The translations under genes were made by a program, and so were the position numbers. Shown piece by piece: positions 8,465 through 14,466 of a stretch of 16,409 nucleotides of DNA. A model generated the notes under the pieces. It saw only the letters and a program-made list of their open reading frames with translations. It was not told where the DNA came from and ran no database searches. Within the stretch, counting starts at the first letter, position 1. Each line of letters opens with the position of its first letter. Where the stretch lies: positions 45,573-61,981 of the forward strand of contig MGOE01000113.1 of NCBI GenBank assembly GCA_001797035.1, written 5' to 3'. Source of the stretch: Chloroflexi bacterium RBG_16_72_14. GTDB taxonomy: Bacteria > Chloroflexota > Limnocylindria > Limnocylindrales > CSP1-4.

Positions 8465-8488
8465 GGGCGGGCGCCGAGGCGCCCGCCC
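8465..8488 (-). terminator. Strong GC hairpin after the binding-protein gene
   Basis: Eleven-base perfect complementary arms (8465-8475, GGGCGGGCGCC, with 8478-8488) separated by two bases, so the folded form has about ten pairs and a four-base loop. It starts 25 bases beyond the stop codon of the binding-protein gene. With no T-tract it is more likely a partial terminator or a structure protecting the 3' end of that message, as is common after periplasmic binding-protein genes. Confidence 0.55.
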
Positions 8489-8513
8489 CCCGGACGAGGA
8501 ATGATCCTTCCCG

Positions 8514-9587
8514 TCAGCCCCAGCAGATGGCGGCGCCGTCGACCGAGCTGATGCTCTTGACACCGTCCGCGGCCGCGTCCGTCACGAGCTCGACGCCCGT
8601 GTTGTAGAAGTCGAGACCCTCGGACACGGTGGGCTTCTTGCCGGACGTCACGAGGTCGTAGATCGCCTGGACGCCGAGGGAGGCCATCTTGAGGGGGTAC
8701 TGCTGTGACGTCGCGCCGATGACGCCTGACTTCACCAGGTCGACCCCGTTGCAGCCACCGTCGACCGAGACGATCAGGGCCGTCTTGCCCGCCGCCTGCA
8801 GCGCCTTGTAGGCGCCGTTCGCCGCGGGCTCGTTGATCGTGTAGACGACGTTGATGTCGGGGTTCCGCGACAGGCAGTTCTCCATCGCGGTCTGGCCGCC
8901 GTCCTCGGCGCCCTTGGTCGCGAGGTTGCACGCGATCGCGTAGTTGCCGCCGCTGTACGTGCCGGTCGCGTCCTCGTCGCCGTTCCTGGCAGCGTCCTTG
9001 ACGTCGATGCCCATGCCGGTGAGGAAGCCCTGGTCGCGGTTGTAGTCGACGGACACGATCTTGTCGTCGAACAGGTCGAGCAGCGCGATCGTCGCATCCT
9101 TGCCGGCGAGCTGGGCTGCCGTCCACTGGCCGATGAGCTTGCCGGCCTCGAAGTTGTCGGTCGCGAACGTGACGTCCACCGTGTCGGCCGGGTCGGGCGG
9201 CGTATCGAGGGCGATCACGAGCAGGCCGGCATCGCGGGCCTTCTTGATCGCCGGATTGACATCCGGGCCGCTCGGGGTGATGAGGATTCCCTTGTCGCCC
9301 TTGCTCACCGCGTTCTCGATCGCCTGGATCTGCGTGGCCGTGTCGCCGTCCTCCTTGCCGGCCGCCGTCGTCAGCGTGATGCCCAGCTTGTCGGCGGCCT
9401 CCTTGGCCCCCTTGGCCATGGCCACGAAGAAGGGGTTGGTGGACGTCTTGGTGATCAGCGTCACGCCGATCGGTCCGGCCGCGCCACCCGAAGCCGCGGG
9501 CGACGCGCTGCTTCCACCGCAAGCACCGACGAGCACGGTGGCCACGAGCGCGGTGGCGAAGATGCCCGTCCGCCTGGTCTTGTGCAT
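8514..9587 (-). CDS. frcB: Sugar-binding lipoprotein of ABC importer (FrcB-like)
   Basis: 357 residues. A basic N-terminus and hydrophobic stretch end in the lipobox VGAC (Cys23), so the mature protein is a membrane-anchored lipoprotein on the outer face of the cell, followed by a Ser/Ala/Gly linker. The rest is a periplasmic-binding-protein type I fold of the ribose/fructose class. The motifs TLITKTSTNPFFVAM, AGKEDGDT, ALDTPPDPADT, LLDLFDDKIVSVDYNRDQGF, VYTINEPAANGAYKAL and IGATSQQYPLKMA follow what I recall of fructose-binding FrcB proteins, which is why fructose is favoured over ribose. The ATG at 9587 is preceded by GGAGGAG. It is the first gene of the operon, under the operator at 9627-9640. 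The usual high expression of such proteins fits the strong promoter and the hairpin downstream. Confidence 0.88.
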   Translation of the reverse strand: MHKTRRTGIFATALVATVLVGACGGSSASPAASGGAAGPIGVTLITKTSTNPFFVAMAKGAKEAADKLGITLTTAAGKEDGDTATQIQAIENAVSKGDKGILITPSGPDVNPAIKKARDAGLLVIALDTPPDPADTVDVTFATDNFEAGKLIGQWTAAQLAGKDATIALLDLFDDKIVSVDYNRDQGFLTGMGIDVKDAARNGDEDATGTYSGGNYAIACNLATKGAEDGGQTAMENCLSRNPDINVVYTINEPAANGAYKALQAAGKTALIVSVDGGCNGVDLVKSGVIGATSQQYPLKMASLGVQAIYDLVTSGKKPTVSEGLDFYNTGVELVTDAAADGVKSISSVDGAAICWG

Positions 9588-9626
9588 TGCCTGCTCCTCC
9601 ACACGCCCGGGACGCCGACGCGCCTC

Positions 9627-9640
9627 TGACAACGTTGTCG
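9627..9640. promoter_or_regulatory. LacI-type operator 1, on the uptake-operon start site
   Basis: TGACAACGTTGTCG contains the perfect 12-base palindrome GACAACGTTGTC (9628-9639), the form typical of LacI-family operators with a central CG. It covers the predicted +1 (about 9637) of the minus-strand uptake promoter, so a bound repressor would block initiation. A second, near-identical copy lies 100 bp away. Confidence 0.8.
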
Positions 9641-9643
9641 TGC

Positions 9644-9672
9644 ACCATATCCGGGCGGCGACCCGATGTCAA
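9644..9672 (-). promoter_or_regulatory. Promoter of the frcBCAK-like operon
   Basis: On the minus strand a consensus TTGACA (9672-9667) is followed after exactly 17 bases by TATGGT (9649-9644, four of six of TATAAT). The predicted start at about 9637 gives a leader of about 50 bases to the ATG at 9587, which has its own GGAGGAG. This is the best promoter in the window. Confidence 0.8.
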
Positions 9673-9680
9673 CGGGCGAC

Positions 9681-9709
9681 TTGTGCGAGGCGGGACTTCC
9701 TCGTACCAT
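9681..9709 (+). promoter_or_regulatory. Weak promoter candidate for the lacI-type gene
   Basis: TTGTGC (9681-9686) and TACCAT (9704-9709) are spaced by 17 bases, with a predicted +1 near 9716. If real, the ATG at 9708 cannot be the start codon, and translation would begin at GTG 9726 or TTG 9735. Confidence 0.35.
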
Positions 9710-9725
9710 GGATGGAAAGCGCGGA

Positions 9726-10781
9726 GTGACAACCTTGTCAACAGATGGTTCGGAAGGCGGCTCCGGGCGCGGCAGGCCGACGATGCGCGACGTGGCGGCG
9801 CTGGCGGGAGTCGGCCTCAAGACGGTGTCGAGGGTCGCGAATGGCGAGCCCGGCGTGTCGATCGAGCTCACGGCGCGCGTGCAGAAGGCCATCGACCAGC
9901 TCGGCTACCAGCCGAACCTCACGGCCAGCAGCCTGCGGCGCGCGGACGGCAAGACCGCGACCGTCGGCACGGTGCTGGAGAACGTCGCCAACCCGTTCTC
10001 CGCCGCGCTCCAGCGCGCCGTCGAAGACGTCGCTCGGGAGCACGGCGTCCTCGTCTTCGCGGCCAGCGCGGATGAGAACGGCGATCGCGAGCGCGCGCTC
10101 GCCGCCTCGTTCATCGCCCATCGGGTGGATGGCCTGATCATCGTGCCGGCTGCGCACGACCATGGCTATCTCGCCCCGGAGCGTCGGGCCGGTCTCGCCG
10201 TCGTGTTCGCCGACCGGCCCCCGCGGTTCCTCGACGCGGATGCAGTCGTGTCCGCGAACCGCGAGGGCGCCATCGCCGCGGTGCGTCACCTGCTCGCCGC
10301 GGGCCACCGGCGGATCGCCTACGTCGGCGACCTCGAGTCGATCCAGACCGCAGCCGAGCGGTTGGCGGGCTACCGGGAGGCGCTCGCCGCCGCCGGCCTC
10401 GGCGCAGACGACTCGCTCGTCCGGGTGGGCCTGCGCTCGGTGGACGCGGCAGCCGAGGCCGTGAGCGCCCTGCTGCGGCAGCCGGATCCACCGACGGCGC
10501 TGTTCACGGCGCAGAACCTGATCACCGAGGGCGCCGTCTCGGCCCTCCAGGCCGCTCGCCGCCAGCACGAGGTCGCGGTCGTCGGGTTCGACGACTTCCC
10601 GATGGCGGATCTGCTCGATCCGGCGGTCACCGTCGTGGCGCAGGATCCGACGCGCATCGGGCGCACCGCGGCCGAGGTCCTGTTCCGGCGGCTCCGGGGA
10701 GACGCCTCCCCGTACGAGACCCTTGTCGTGCCGACCTCGCTCGTGGTCCGCGGCTCGGGCGAGATCCCGCCGCCGGCCTGA
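9726..10781 (+). CDS. LacI-family transcriptional regulator of the sugar-uptake operon
   Basis: 351 residues from the GTG at 9726. The N-terminal helix-turn-helix (RDVAALAGVGLKTVSRVANG, about 21-40) and hinge (YQPNLTASSLR, about 61-71) are classic LacI/GalR. Residues about 75-340 are the sugar-binding type I domain, ending in VVGFDDFPMADLLDPAVTVVAQDP, the usual dimer/effector region. It is divergent from the uptake operon and should repress it until the sugar or its phosphate binds. The start is uncertain. ATG 9708 (357 residues) lacks a ribosome site and lies on the possible -10. GTG 9726 has GGAAAG six bases upstream, and TTG 9735 has GGAG eight bases upstream. Operator 2 overlaps the 5' end of the gene, so it probably represses itself too. 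Confidence 0.92.
   Translation: MTTLSTDGSEGGSGRGRPTMRDVAALAGVGLKTVSRVANGEPGVSIELTARVQKAIDQLGYQPNLTASSLRRADGKTATVGTVLENVANPFSAALQRAVEDVAREHGVLVFAASADENGDRERALAASFIAHRVDGLIIVPAAHDHGYLAPERRAGLAVVFADRPPRFLDADAVVSANREGAIAAVRHLLAAGHRRIAYVGDLESIQTAAERLAGYREALAAAGLGADDSLVRVGLRSVDAAAEAVSALLRQPDPPTALFTAQNLITEGAVSALQAARRQHEVAVVGFDDFPMADLLDPAVTVVAQDPTRIGRTAAEVLFRRLRGDASPYETLVVPTSLVVRGSGEIPPPA
9727..9740. promoter_or_regulatory. LacI-type operator 2, at the 5' end of the regulator gene
   Basis: TGACAACCTTGTCA is a palindrome with 6-base arms (TGACAA/TTGTCA) and matches operator 1 at 12 of 14 positions. Its centre is exactly 100 bp from that of operator 1. Its position just downstream of the lacI promoter candidate suggests a roadblock-type autoregulation. 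Confidence 0.75.
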
Positions 10782-10884
10782 TCCCGCTCGCCGATCGACG
10801 ACCAGGCCTCTCTTGCCGCGGAAAGTGGCGGAGGTCGAGTTCATGGGCAGCGCGATCGACGCGGTCCCGGGACGCCAGTGATCC

Positions 10885-10913
10885 TTGACACGCGACCCCG
10901 GCAGGGCTAGGGT
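10885..10913 (+). promoter_or_regulatory. Promoter of the microcompartment operon
   Basis: A consensus TTGACA (10885-10890) is followed after 17 bases by TAGGGT (10908-10913, three of six of TATAAT, keeping TA...T). The predicted +1 is near 10920. The operator candidate begins at the next base. No other convincing promoter is seen ahead of the shell and enzyme genes, so this one probably drives the whole operon. Confidence 0.65.
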
Positions 10914-10920
10914 TTGGCCT

Positions 10921-10952
10921 GCACATATGAGCAGATGATCCAACAGATGTGC
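10921..10952. promoter_or_regulatory. Candidate SorC-type operator, widely spaced inverted repeat
   Basis: GCACATATG (10921-10929) and CAGATGTGC (10944-10952) form an inverted repeat with eight of nine positions paired. The half-site centres are 23 bp apart, about two helical turns. A direct repeat CAGATG (10932-10937 and 10944-10949) lies inside. It starts immediately after the promoter, where the SorC-family protein encoded just downstream could block its own operon. Confidence 0.5.
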
Positions 10953-10971
10953 GGCCTGGGTGGTGAAACGG

Positions 10972-11958
10972 ATGACGCTGGCGACGGTCCCTGCGCGCGG
11001 CTCGGCGGATCTCCGCCTGCTGGTGCGGGTCGCCCGCATGTACTACGGGATGAACCTCACCCAGGAGCAGATCGGGGCCCGCCTCGGCCTCAGCCGGTTC
11101 AAGGTCGGCAGGTTGCTGGATCGGGCCGTGCGCGAGTCGATCGTGCGGATCGAGATCGTGCACCCGGCCGCACGTCTCGTGGACCTCGAGGACGCCCTGG
11201 TCGAGCGGTTCGGGCTGCGGGCCGCGGTCGTCGCGGACGTGGCCGCGGGAGCCGGGGTGGCCGACGACGCGCACGACCGGGTCGCCCGCGAAGCCGTGGC
11301 GACCGCCGCGGCGGGCTACCTGGCGTCGGTCCGCCCCAGCGGCGCCATCGGCGTGTCCTGGGGCCGCACGATGCTGGCGCTGGCCGGCCGACTCGAACAG
11401 GGCTGGACGACGGCGACCGAGATCGTCCAGCTCAACGGCGCCACCTCGCGCTCGTCCACGCCCACCCGCGTCAACGAGATCGTGGACCGCTTCGGCGCCA
11501 CCACGGGGGCATCGATCCTGCTGATGGCCGCCCCGGCGATCGTGGGCTCGGCGGCGCTGCGCATCGCGCTGGAGGCGGATCCCTCCGTCGGCGAGACCCT
11601 CGAGGCCGCGCGACGGGCGCCGTTCGCGGTGTTCAGCCTGGGCATCCCCACCCCGCACAGCGTGCTCGTGGAGTCCGGCTTCGTGGGCGACGCGGATCGG
11701 GCGCGGCTGCGTGCGGCCGGGGCGGTGGGTGACGTGCTCGGCCGGTTCCTCGCCGCCGACGGCACGATCGCGCTGCCGGACCTCGACGACCGGACGGTCG
11801 GCCTGCCGCTGGACGAGCTGGCCGCGAAGGCGCACACCGTCGGCCTCGCCGCCGGGTCGGACCGCGGGCCGATCGCCCTGGCCGCGATCCGCGCCGGCTG
11901 CGTCAACGTCCTGGTCACCGACGAGGCGACCGCACAGTGGCTGGGCGCCCATGGCTGA
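10972..11958 (+). CDS. SorC/DeoR-type sugar-binding transcriptional regulator
   Basis: 328 residues from ATG 10972, which has GGTGA five bases upstream; GTG codons at 10960 and 10963 are in frame and possible. Residues about 15-55 hold a helix-turn-helix (MYYGMNLTQEQIGARLGLSR then FKVGRLLDRA), and residues about 65-325 the SorC sugar-phosphate-binding domain, with the conserved GVSWGRTM and VQLNGA segments and a C-terminal IRAGCVNVLVTDEATA. The family senses phosphorylated sugars. Being the first gene of the BMC operon and overlapping the isomerase gene by 8 bases, it most likely controls the operon in response to a pentose or deoxypentose phosphate. The effector is inference. Confidence 0.9.
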   Translation: MTLATVPARGSADLRLLVRVARMYYGMNLTQEQIGARLGLSRFKVGRLLDRAVRESIVRIEIVHPAARLVDLEDALVERFGLRAAVVADVAAGAGVADDAHDRVAREAVATAAAGYLASVRPSGAIGVSWGRTMLALAGRLEQGWTTATEIVQLNGATSRSSTPTRVNEIVDRFGATTGASILLMAAPAIVGSAALRIALEADPSVGETLEAARRAPFAVFSLGIPTPHSVLVESGFVGDADRARLRAAGAVGDVLGRFLAADGTIALPDLDDRTVGLPLDELAAKAHTVGLAAGSDRGPIALAAIRAGCVNVLVTDEATAQWLGAHG

Positions 11959-12580
11959 CCCGCGCCGGCCGCGTCCGTCCGAGGCGCAGGTGCGCGACGC
12001 CGTGCGCCGGATCGTCGAGGCGACGGTCCGGGCCGCCCCGCCTGCCCCCGCGGCCCCGCCCTCCCCCGCCCCGGTGGGCGCCAGGGCGCCAGACATCGTG
12101 GCCCGCCCGGCGATCGCCATCGGCGCGGATCACGGCGGGTTCGCGCTCAAGGAGGCGATCCGCCGGGGCCTCGAGGAGCAGGGCTACGCCGTCCGCGACT
12201 GCGGGACCACGAGCGACGCCCCGGTGGACTACCCGGACTTCGCCCATGCCGTCGCCCGGCTCGTCGCGGACGGCACCTGCGGCGCCGGGATCGTCGTCGA
12301 CGGGGCGGGGATCGGCTCCGCGATGGCCGCCAACAAGGTGCCCGGCGTCCGCGCGGCGCCGTGCTACGACCTGTCCACGGCACGCAACAGCCGGGAGCAC
12401 AATCACGCCAACGTCCTGACGCTCGGCGCCCGCCTCGTGGGCACCGGTCTCGCCCTGGACATCGTTGCCGAGTGGCTCGCGACCCCGTGGGGTCCCGGCC
12501 GCCACGCAGCCCGCGTGGACAAGATCACCGACATCGAACGGCGCTACAGCAAGCCTGCAGCCGGGGACGGATCACGATGA
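11951..12580 (+). CDS. rpiB: RpiB/LacAB-family sugar-phosphate isomerase with BMC-targeting N-terminus
   Basis: 209 residues, against about 150 for ordinary ribose-5-phosphate isomerase B. Residues 53-205 are the RpiB fold: AIGADHGGFALKE (Asp60-His61), DYPDFA, AANKVPGVRAA, and SREHNHANVLTLGARLVG (His150). The first 27 residues form an amphipathic helix (SEAQVRDAVRRIVEATVRA) joined to the enzyme by a Pro/Ala linker (about 29-48), the layout of microcompartment encapsulation peptides. The family's catalytic cysteine (E. coli Cys66, in CGTG) is Asp117 here (DGAGIGSAM), so the substrate or mechanism may differ. The expected reaction is aldose-ketose phosphate isomerisation, classically ribose-5-P to ribulose-5-P. 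The ATG at 11951 overlaps the regulator gene by 8 bases, and the end overlaps deoC as ATGA. Confidence 0.88.
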   Translation: MADPRRPRPSEAQVRDAVRRIVEATVRAAPPAPAAPPSPAPVGARAPDIVARPAIAIGADHGGFALKEAIRRGLEEQGYAVRDCGTTSDAPVDYPDFAHAVARLVADGTCGAGIVVDGAGIGSAMAANKVPGVRAAPCYDLSTARNSREHNHANVLTLGARLVGTGLALDIVAEWLATPWGPGRHAARVDKITDIERRYSKPAAGDGSR

Positions 12581-13440
12581 CGATCGACGACCGGGACCTG
12601 CTGATCGAGACGATCACCCGGGAGGTGCTCGCGGCGTTCTCGATCGGCGGCGACACCTGCCTCAATTGCGGCGGCTCGTGCGCTGCCCACTGCGCCGACA
12701 AGGTGCGCGACGTGGTGACCAACGGCGCCTCGCGGATCGCGTACCACGGCCGCGGCGGGGACGTGCCGCGGGACCTCGCCGCCTACATCGACCACACGCT
12801 GCTCCGCCCGGACGCGACGGCCGCGGACATCGACCGCCTGTGCGACGAGGCGATCGAGCACGGCTTTGCCGCGGTGTGCATCAACCCAACCTGGATCCGC
12901 CGCGCCGCGGACCGGGTGCGCGGGACGGACGTCGCCGTGGCCTCGGTCATCGGCTTCCCGTTCGGCGCGGCAACCACCGAGGTCAAGGCCATGGAGACCC
13001 GGCGCGCGATCCGGGACGGCGCCCGCGAGATCGACATGGTGATCAACATCGGCGCGCTCAAGAGCGGCATGCGCGAGGTCGTCCGCGAGGACATCGCGCG
13101 GGTGTCCGACGCGTGCCACGAGTCGGGCGCGCTCAACAAGGTGATCATCGAGACCGCGCTCCTCAGCGACGAGGAGAAGGTCATCGCGTGCCACCTCGCG
13201 AGGGAGGCCAAGGCCGACTACGTGAAGACCTCGACCGGCTACGCGTCGGGCGGCGCGACGGTGTTCGACGTCGCCCTGATGCGCGAGGCCGTCGGGCCCA
13301 GGATGGGAGTCAAGGCCTCCGGCGGCATCCGCACCGCCGAGGACGTCCAGGACATGATCGCTGCCGGCGCGACCCGGATCGGGGCCTCCGCCGGCGTCAG
13401 GATCGTCACAGGAGAGAGGGGAGCGCGTGAGCAATATTGA
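12577..13440 (+). CDS. deoC: Deoxyribose-phosphate aldolase, BMC-associated
   Basis: 287 residues. The aldolase domain (about 66-275) has the full active site: Asp153 (EIDMVINIG), the Schiff-base Lys217 (YVKTSTGYASGGAT) and Lys246 (VKASGGIR). It splits 2-deoxyribose-5-phosphate into glyceraldehyde-3-phosphate and acetaldehyde. Compared with ordinary DeoC it has about 65 extra residues at the front: an amphipathic helix DRDLLIETITREVLAAF (5-21), which looks like an encapsulation peptide, then a four-cysteine motif, Cys28, Cys31, Cys35 and Cys39 (CX2CX3CX3C, with His38), of unknown role. The start ATG at 12577 overlaps the rpiB stop as ATGA. The end overlaps the shell gene by 14 bases. Acetaldehyde made here is the expected substrate of the aldehyde dehydrogenase at 14757-16220. 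Confidence 0.93.
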   Translation: MTIDDRDLLIETITREVLAAFSIGGDTCLNCGGSCAAHCADKVRDVVTNGASRIAYHGRGGDVPRDLAAYIDHTLLRPDATAADIDRLCDEAIEHGFAAVCINPTWIRRAADRVRGTDVAVASVIGFPFGAATTEVKAMETRRAIRDGAREIDMVINIGALKSGMREVVREDIARVSDACHESGALNKVIIETALLSDEEKVIACHLAREAKADYVKTSTGYASGGATVFDVALMREAVGPRMGVKASGGIRTAEDVQDMIAAGATRIGASAGVRIVTGERGAREQY

Positions 13441-14056
13441 CCTTCGCGCCTACGTCTTCCTCGACAGCCTCCAGGCGCAGTACGCGGCGTTCCTGGGGAC
13501 CGTCGCCCAGGGCTTCCTGCCCCTCGCCGGGGACGCGTCGCTGTCGATCGAGGTCTCGCCGGGCATCGAGATCAACCGGCTGACCGACATCGCCCTCAAG
13601 TCCACGTCGGTCAAGCCCGGCATGCAGATCATCGAGCGCTACTACGGCATGCTCGAGATCCACTCCCCCTCCCAGGCCGAGGTGCGCGCGGCGGGGGCCG
13701 CGATCCTGCGCGAGATCGGGCTCGAGGAGAAGGACCGGATCAAGCCCCGGGTCCTGTCCAGCCAGATCATCCGGCGGATCGACGACCACCAGGCCCAGCT
13801 CATCAACCGCACCCGGCACGGCCAGATGCTGATCCCCGGCGAGACGCTCTACGTGCTGGAGCTGGAGCCGGCGGCCTACGCGGCGCTGGCGGCCAACGAG
13901 GCCGAGAAGGCCGCCCACATCAACATCCTCGAGGTCCGGTCGTTCGGCTCGATGGGCCGGATCTACCTCGGGGGCGAGGAACGGGACATCGACGTCGGGT
14001 GGCGCGCGGCGCTGGCGGCGATCGAGGGGCTCGAGGGCCGCGACGCGAAGTCCTGA
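13427..14056 (+). CDS. BMC-T tandem-domain trimeric shell protein
   Basis: 209 residues containing two BMC domains (about 5-100 and 105-205), so three copies form a pseudohexagonal tile of the shell. The opening RAYVFLDSLQAQYAAFLGT, the EVSPGIEINRLTDIALKST segment, RYYGMLEIHSPSQAEV, and in the second half LVIPGE-like MLIPGETLYVLELEPA and AANEAEKAAHINIL are typical of the circularly permuted BMC-T proteins, some of which stack in pairs and have gated central pores. Whether this one stacks cannot be told. The GTG at 13427 is preceded by AGGAG and GGGAG. It lies within the deoC 3' end (14-base overlap), implying coupled translation. Confidence 0.9.
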   Translation: MSNIDLRAYVFLDSLQAQYAAFLGTVAQGFLPLAGDASLSIEVSPGIEINRLTDIALKSTSVKPGMQIIERYYGMLEIHSPSQAEVRAAGAAILREIGLEEKDRIKPRVLSSQIIRRIDDHQAQLINRTRHGQMLIPGETLYVLELEPAAYAALAANEAEKAAHINILEVRSFGSMGRIYLGGEERDIDVGWRAALAAIEGLEGRDAKS

Positions 14057-14099
14057 CCCTCCACCAACCACGGGATCGTATCGGCGAAGGAGAGATCGA

Positions 14100-14408
14100 A
14101 TGGCTGACGCGCTTGGGATGATCGAGGCCCGCGGCTTCGCGGCGATGGTCGAGGCGTCCGACGCGATGGTGAAGGCGGCCAAGGTGGAGCTCGTGAGCTA
14201 CGAGAAGACCGGCGGCGGCTACGTGACAGCGGTCGTGCGCGGCGACGTCGCGGCCGTCAAGGCCGCCGTGGAGGCGGGCGTCCGTGCCGCCACCAAGGTC
14301 GGCGAGGTCGTCACGAGCCACGTGATCGCCCGCCCGCACAGCAACGTGGACCTGGTCCTGCCGCTGGGACGCACCGAGCAGGCCAGGGGCGAGACCGGCG
14401 ACAACTAG
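14100..14408 (+). CDS. BMC-H hexameric shell protein (PduA-like)
   Basis: 102 residues: one BMC domain (about 4-90) with a short hydrophilic tail. The sequence ALGMIEARGFAAMVEASDAM, VVRGDVAAVKAAVEAG and HVIARPHSNVD closely follows PduA/CsoS1-type hexamer subunits that make up most of the shell facets. The pore loop is K-T-G-G-G (36-40) where PduA has K-I-G-S-G, so the pore-lining Ser is replaced by Gly. The ATG at 14100 has AAGGAGAG upstream with good spacing. Forty-three bases separate it from the BMC-T gene. This gene is expected to be the most highly expressed of the set. Confidence 0.95.
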   Translation: MADALGMIEARGFAAMVEASDAMVKAAKVELVSYEKTGGGYVTAVVRGDVAAVKAAVEAGVRAATKVGEVVTSHVIARPHSNVDLVLPLGRTEQARGETGDN

Positions 14409-14419
14409 GCGATCCCCAC

Positions 14420-14448
14420 GGGCCGCTCCGCCACGGCGGCCGCGGCCC
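14420..14448 (+). other. Hairpin in the leader of the pentamer gene
   Basis: GGGCCGC (14420-14426) pairs perfectly with GCGGCCC (14442-14448), with a nested stem CCGC/GCGG (14428-14431, 14436-14439) inside. It lies between the abundant hexamer gene and the pentamer gene, ending 9 bases before GGAGG. A direct repeat GATCCCC (14411-14417, 14450-14456) flanks it. It could act as a partial terminator or mRNA processing or stability element. No T-tract follows. Confidence 0.45.
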
Positions 14449-14466
14449 GGATCCCCGGAGGGAACC

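Noticed and set aside
9666..9707. ATG at 9666 as the start of the LacI-type gene
   Set aside because: The codon lies beside the -35 TTGACA of the divergent promoter, there is no ribosome site, and it would add an unusual leader before the helix-turn-helix.
10864..10873. Palindrome GTCCCGGGAC upstream of the BMC promoter
   Set aside because: Ten bases of pure palindrome in GC-rich DNA is not surprising, there is no second copy nearby, and it lies just upstream of the -35; kept only as a note.
10782..10884. Possible terminator after the LacI-type gene (GCCGC-GGAAA-GTGGC near 10814-10830)
   Set aside because: Five pairs including a G-T, no T-tract; I see no convincing terminator or small gene in this gap.
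12465..13430. 321-codon frame overlapping deoC, and similar frames over rpiB and the SorC gene (10914-11732, 11937-12419)
   Set aside because: Out-of-frame Arg-rich shadows of genes with clear family motifs and coupled starts.
14057..14099. Gap between BMC-T and BMC-H genes examined for a promoter
   Set aside because: Contains only the hexamer gene's ribosome site AAGGAGAG; no paired -35 and -10 elements.
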